From the NCBI GenBank assembly GCA_031216915.1, contig JAUFNR010000105.1, positions 62,001-126,000 of the forward strand: a DNA stretch of 64,000 bases, read 5' to 3'. Positions 63,161 through 64,000 of the stretch are shown here, in pieces. The notes under the pieces are model-generated. The model made no database searches. It was not told where the DNA came from and saw only the letters and a program-made list of their open reading frames with translations. The position numbers were made by a program, and so were the translations under genes. Numbering within the stretch: position 1 is the stretch's first letter; each line of letters opens with the position of its first letter. Source of the DNA: Pictodentalium vernedei (lineage: Eukaryota > Mollusca > Scaphopoda > Dentaliida > Dentaliidae).

Positions 63161-64000
63161 CATTTTCTAATTCTTCATCTACATGGCCAATTCCGACTCC
63201 CATGGAGAGCCCAAATATTAACCCAGGCACTCGATTTGAACAAACTTGAATCCCCCCCCCCCCCCCCCCAATAGACAATTTGTGTACCAAATAGGAAAGC
63301 AGTCTGACTGGTGATCTGAAGAAGAAGATTTGTAAAGACACTTCCTCATATTGCATTATGTTAAAATTCGTGCTACCATAGGTAGTCCAAATATTGACCC
63401 AGGGACCCGATTTGAACAAATTTGAATCTGACTCCCTTAGAAATGTTGTAAACCAAATATGAAAGGCTTCTGACTAGTGAATCTGAAGAAGAATATTTTT
63501 GAGGAACTTCTCTCATATTGCACTAAGTTAAAATTCGGGTTCCCATAGGGAATCCATATATTAACCCAGGAACTTTGAACAAACTTGAATCTGCCCCCTA
63601 GAACTGTTGTAGACCAAATATGAAAGCATTCGGCCTGGTGGATCTTTAGAAAATGTTTAAAGATATTTCCTCATATTGCACTAAGTTCAAATTCGGGCTC
63701 CCATATGGATCCCAGATATTAACCCAGACACTCGATTTGAACAAAGCTGAATCTACCCTCAACCCCTAGAGATGTTGTATACCAAACTTGAAAGGATTCT
63801 GACAGGTGGATCTGAAGAAGAAAATTTTTAAAGCAATTTCCTCATATTGCACTAGTTAAGATTTGGGCTACCATAGCGCGCCCAAATATTAACCTTGGGA
63901 CCCGATTTGAACAAACTTGAATCTGAAGCCGATTTTGAAAATTCTCCTCCATATTGCACTAAGTTAAAATTTGGGCCCATAGGAAGCCCAAATATTAACC
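63161..64000. repeat. ~165-bp tandem array running off the window end
   Basis: At least five monomers with CCTCATATTGCACTAAGTTA, AATATTAACCCAGGCACTCG, ATTTGAACAAACTTGAATC and ACCAAATATGAAAGG. Spacing is about 169, 158, 169 and 110 bp, the last shortened. A poly-C run at 63250-63269 interrupts the first. The array is older or more diverged than the two at 37 and 46 kb. Confidence 0.88.

Noticed and set aside
1-64000. LTR retroelements, Polintons or other virus-derived elements
   Set aside because: No long direct repeats with PBS/PPT-like borders and no retroviral, capsid or protein-primed polymerase motifs were noticed.

Overview
This is eukaryotic DNA: AT-rich, intron-dominated and packed with nested transposable elements. 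The repeat types suggest a mollusc, probably a bivalve: SINEs with 5S-type and tRNA-type heads and (AATA)n tails, GACGGACG-ended repeats, ~170 bp tandem arrays and many snap-back MITEs. The species call is inference.

The only host gene I can support is the 5' part of a minus-strand SLC6 (Na+/Cl- coupled neurotransmitter/amino-acid) transporter. Four exons chain in frame with correct splice sites: 42096-42191, 22237-22432, 6260-6394 and 1302-1445. They encode a cytoplasmic N-terminal segment, TM1, TM2 and TM3 up to the first extracellular-loop-2 cysteine. The first coding exon(s) lie upstream (above 42.2 kb or outside) and the rest lies below position 1. TM1 has Gly where monoamine transporters have Asp, so this is an amino-acid-type member, probably glycine/GABA-like.

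Layout on the plus axis. 0-10 kb: exons 4 and 3 among palindromic MITEs, two hAT-type MITEs with 8-bp target duplications, and a SINE inside a MITE. 10.3-11.7 kb: a 51-bp minisatellite. 12-22 kb: SINEs, TTAA MITEs and nested insertions. 22.2 kb: exon 2, then a LINE 3' fragment at 23.3-23.9 kb. 24-34 kb: more MITEs, including several insertions within insertions. 35.6-40.3 kb: a broken hAT transposase gene split by a TIR-bounded 12-copy, 170-bp array. 42.1 kb: the most upstream recognised exon. 45.7-47.7 kb: a second 170-bp array. 48-52 kb: more MITEs and a rearranged local duplication. 52-64 kb: sparser repeats, no recognised gene, and a third ~165-bp array running off the window end.

The main pattern is a modular MITE community. 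At least eight sequence families are flanked by, or bounded at one end by, TTAA. Others use TA, 8-bp or 6-bp duplications. Most fold back on a strong central hairpin, and some hairpin cores recur in families with different ends and different target duplications. I saw no LTR retroelement, Polinton or other virus-derived element, no CRISPR array, and no complete cellular tRNA or rRNA gene.
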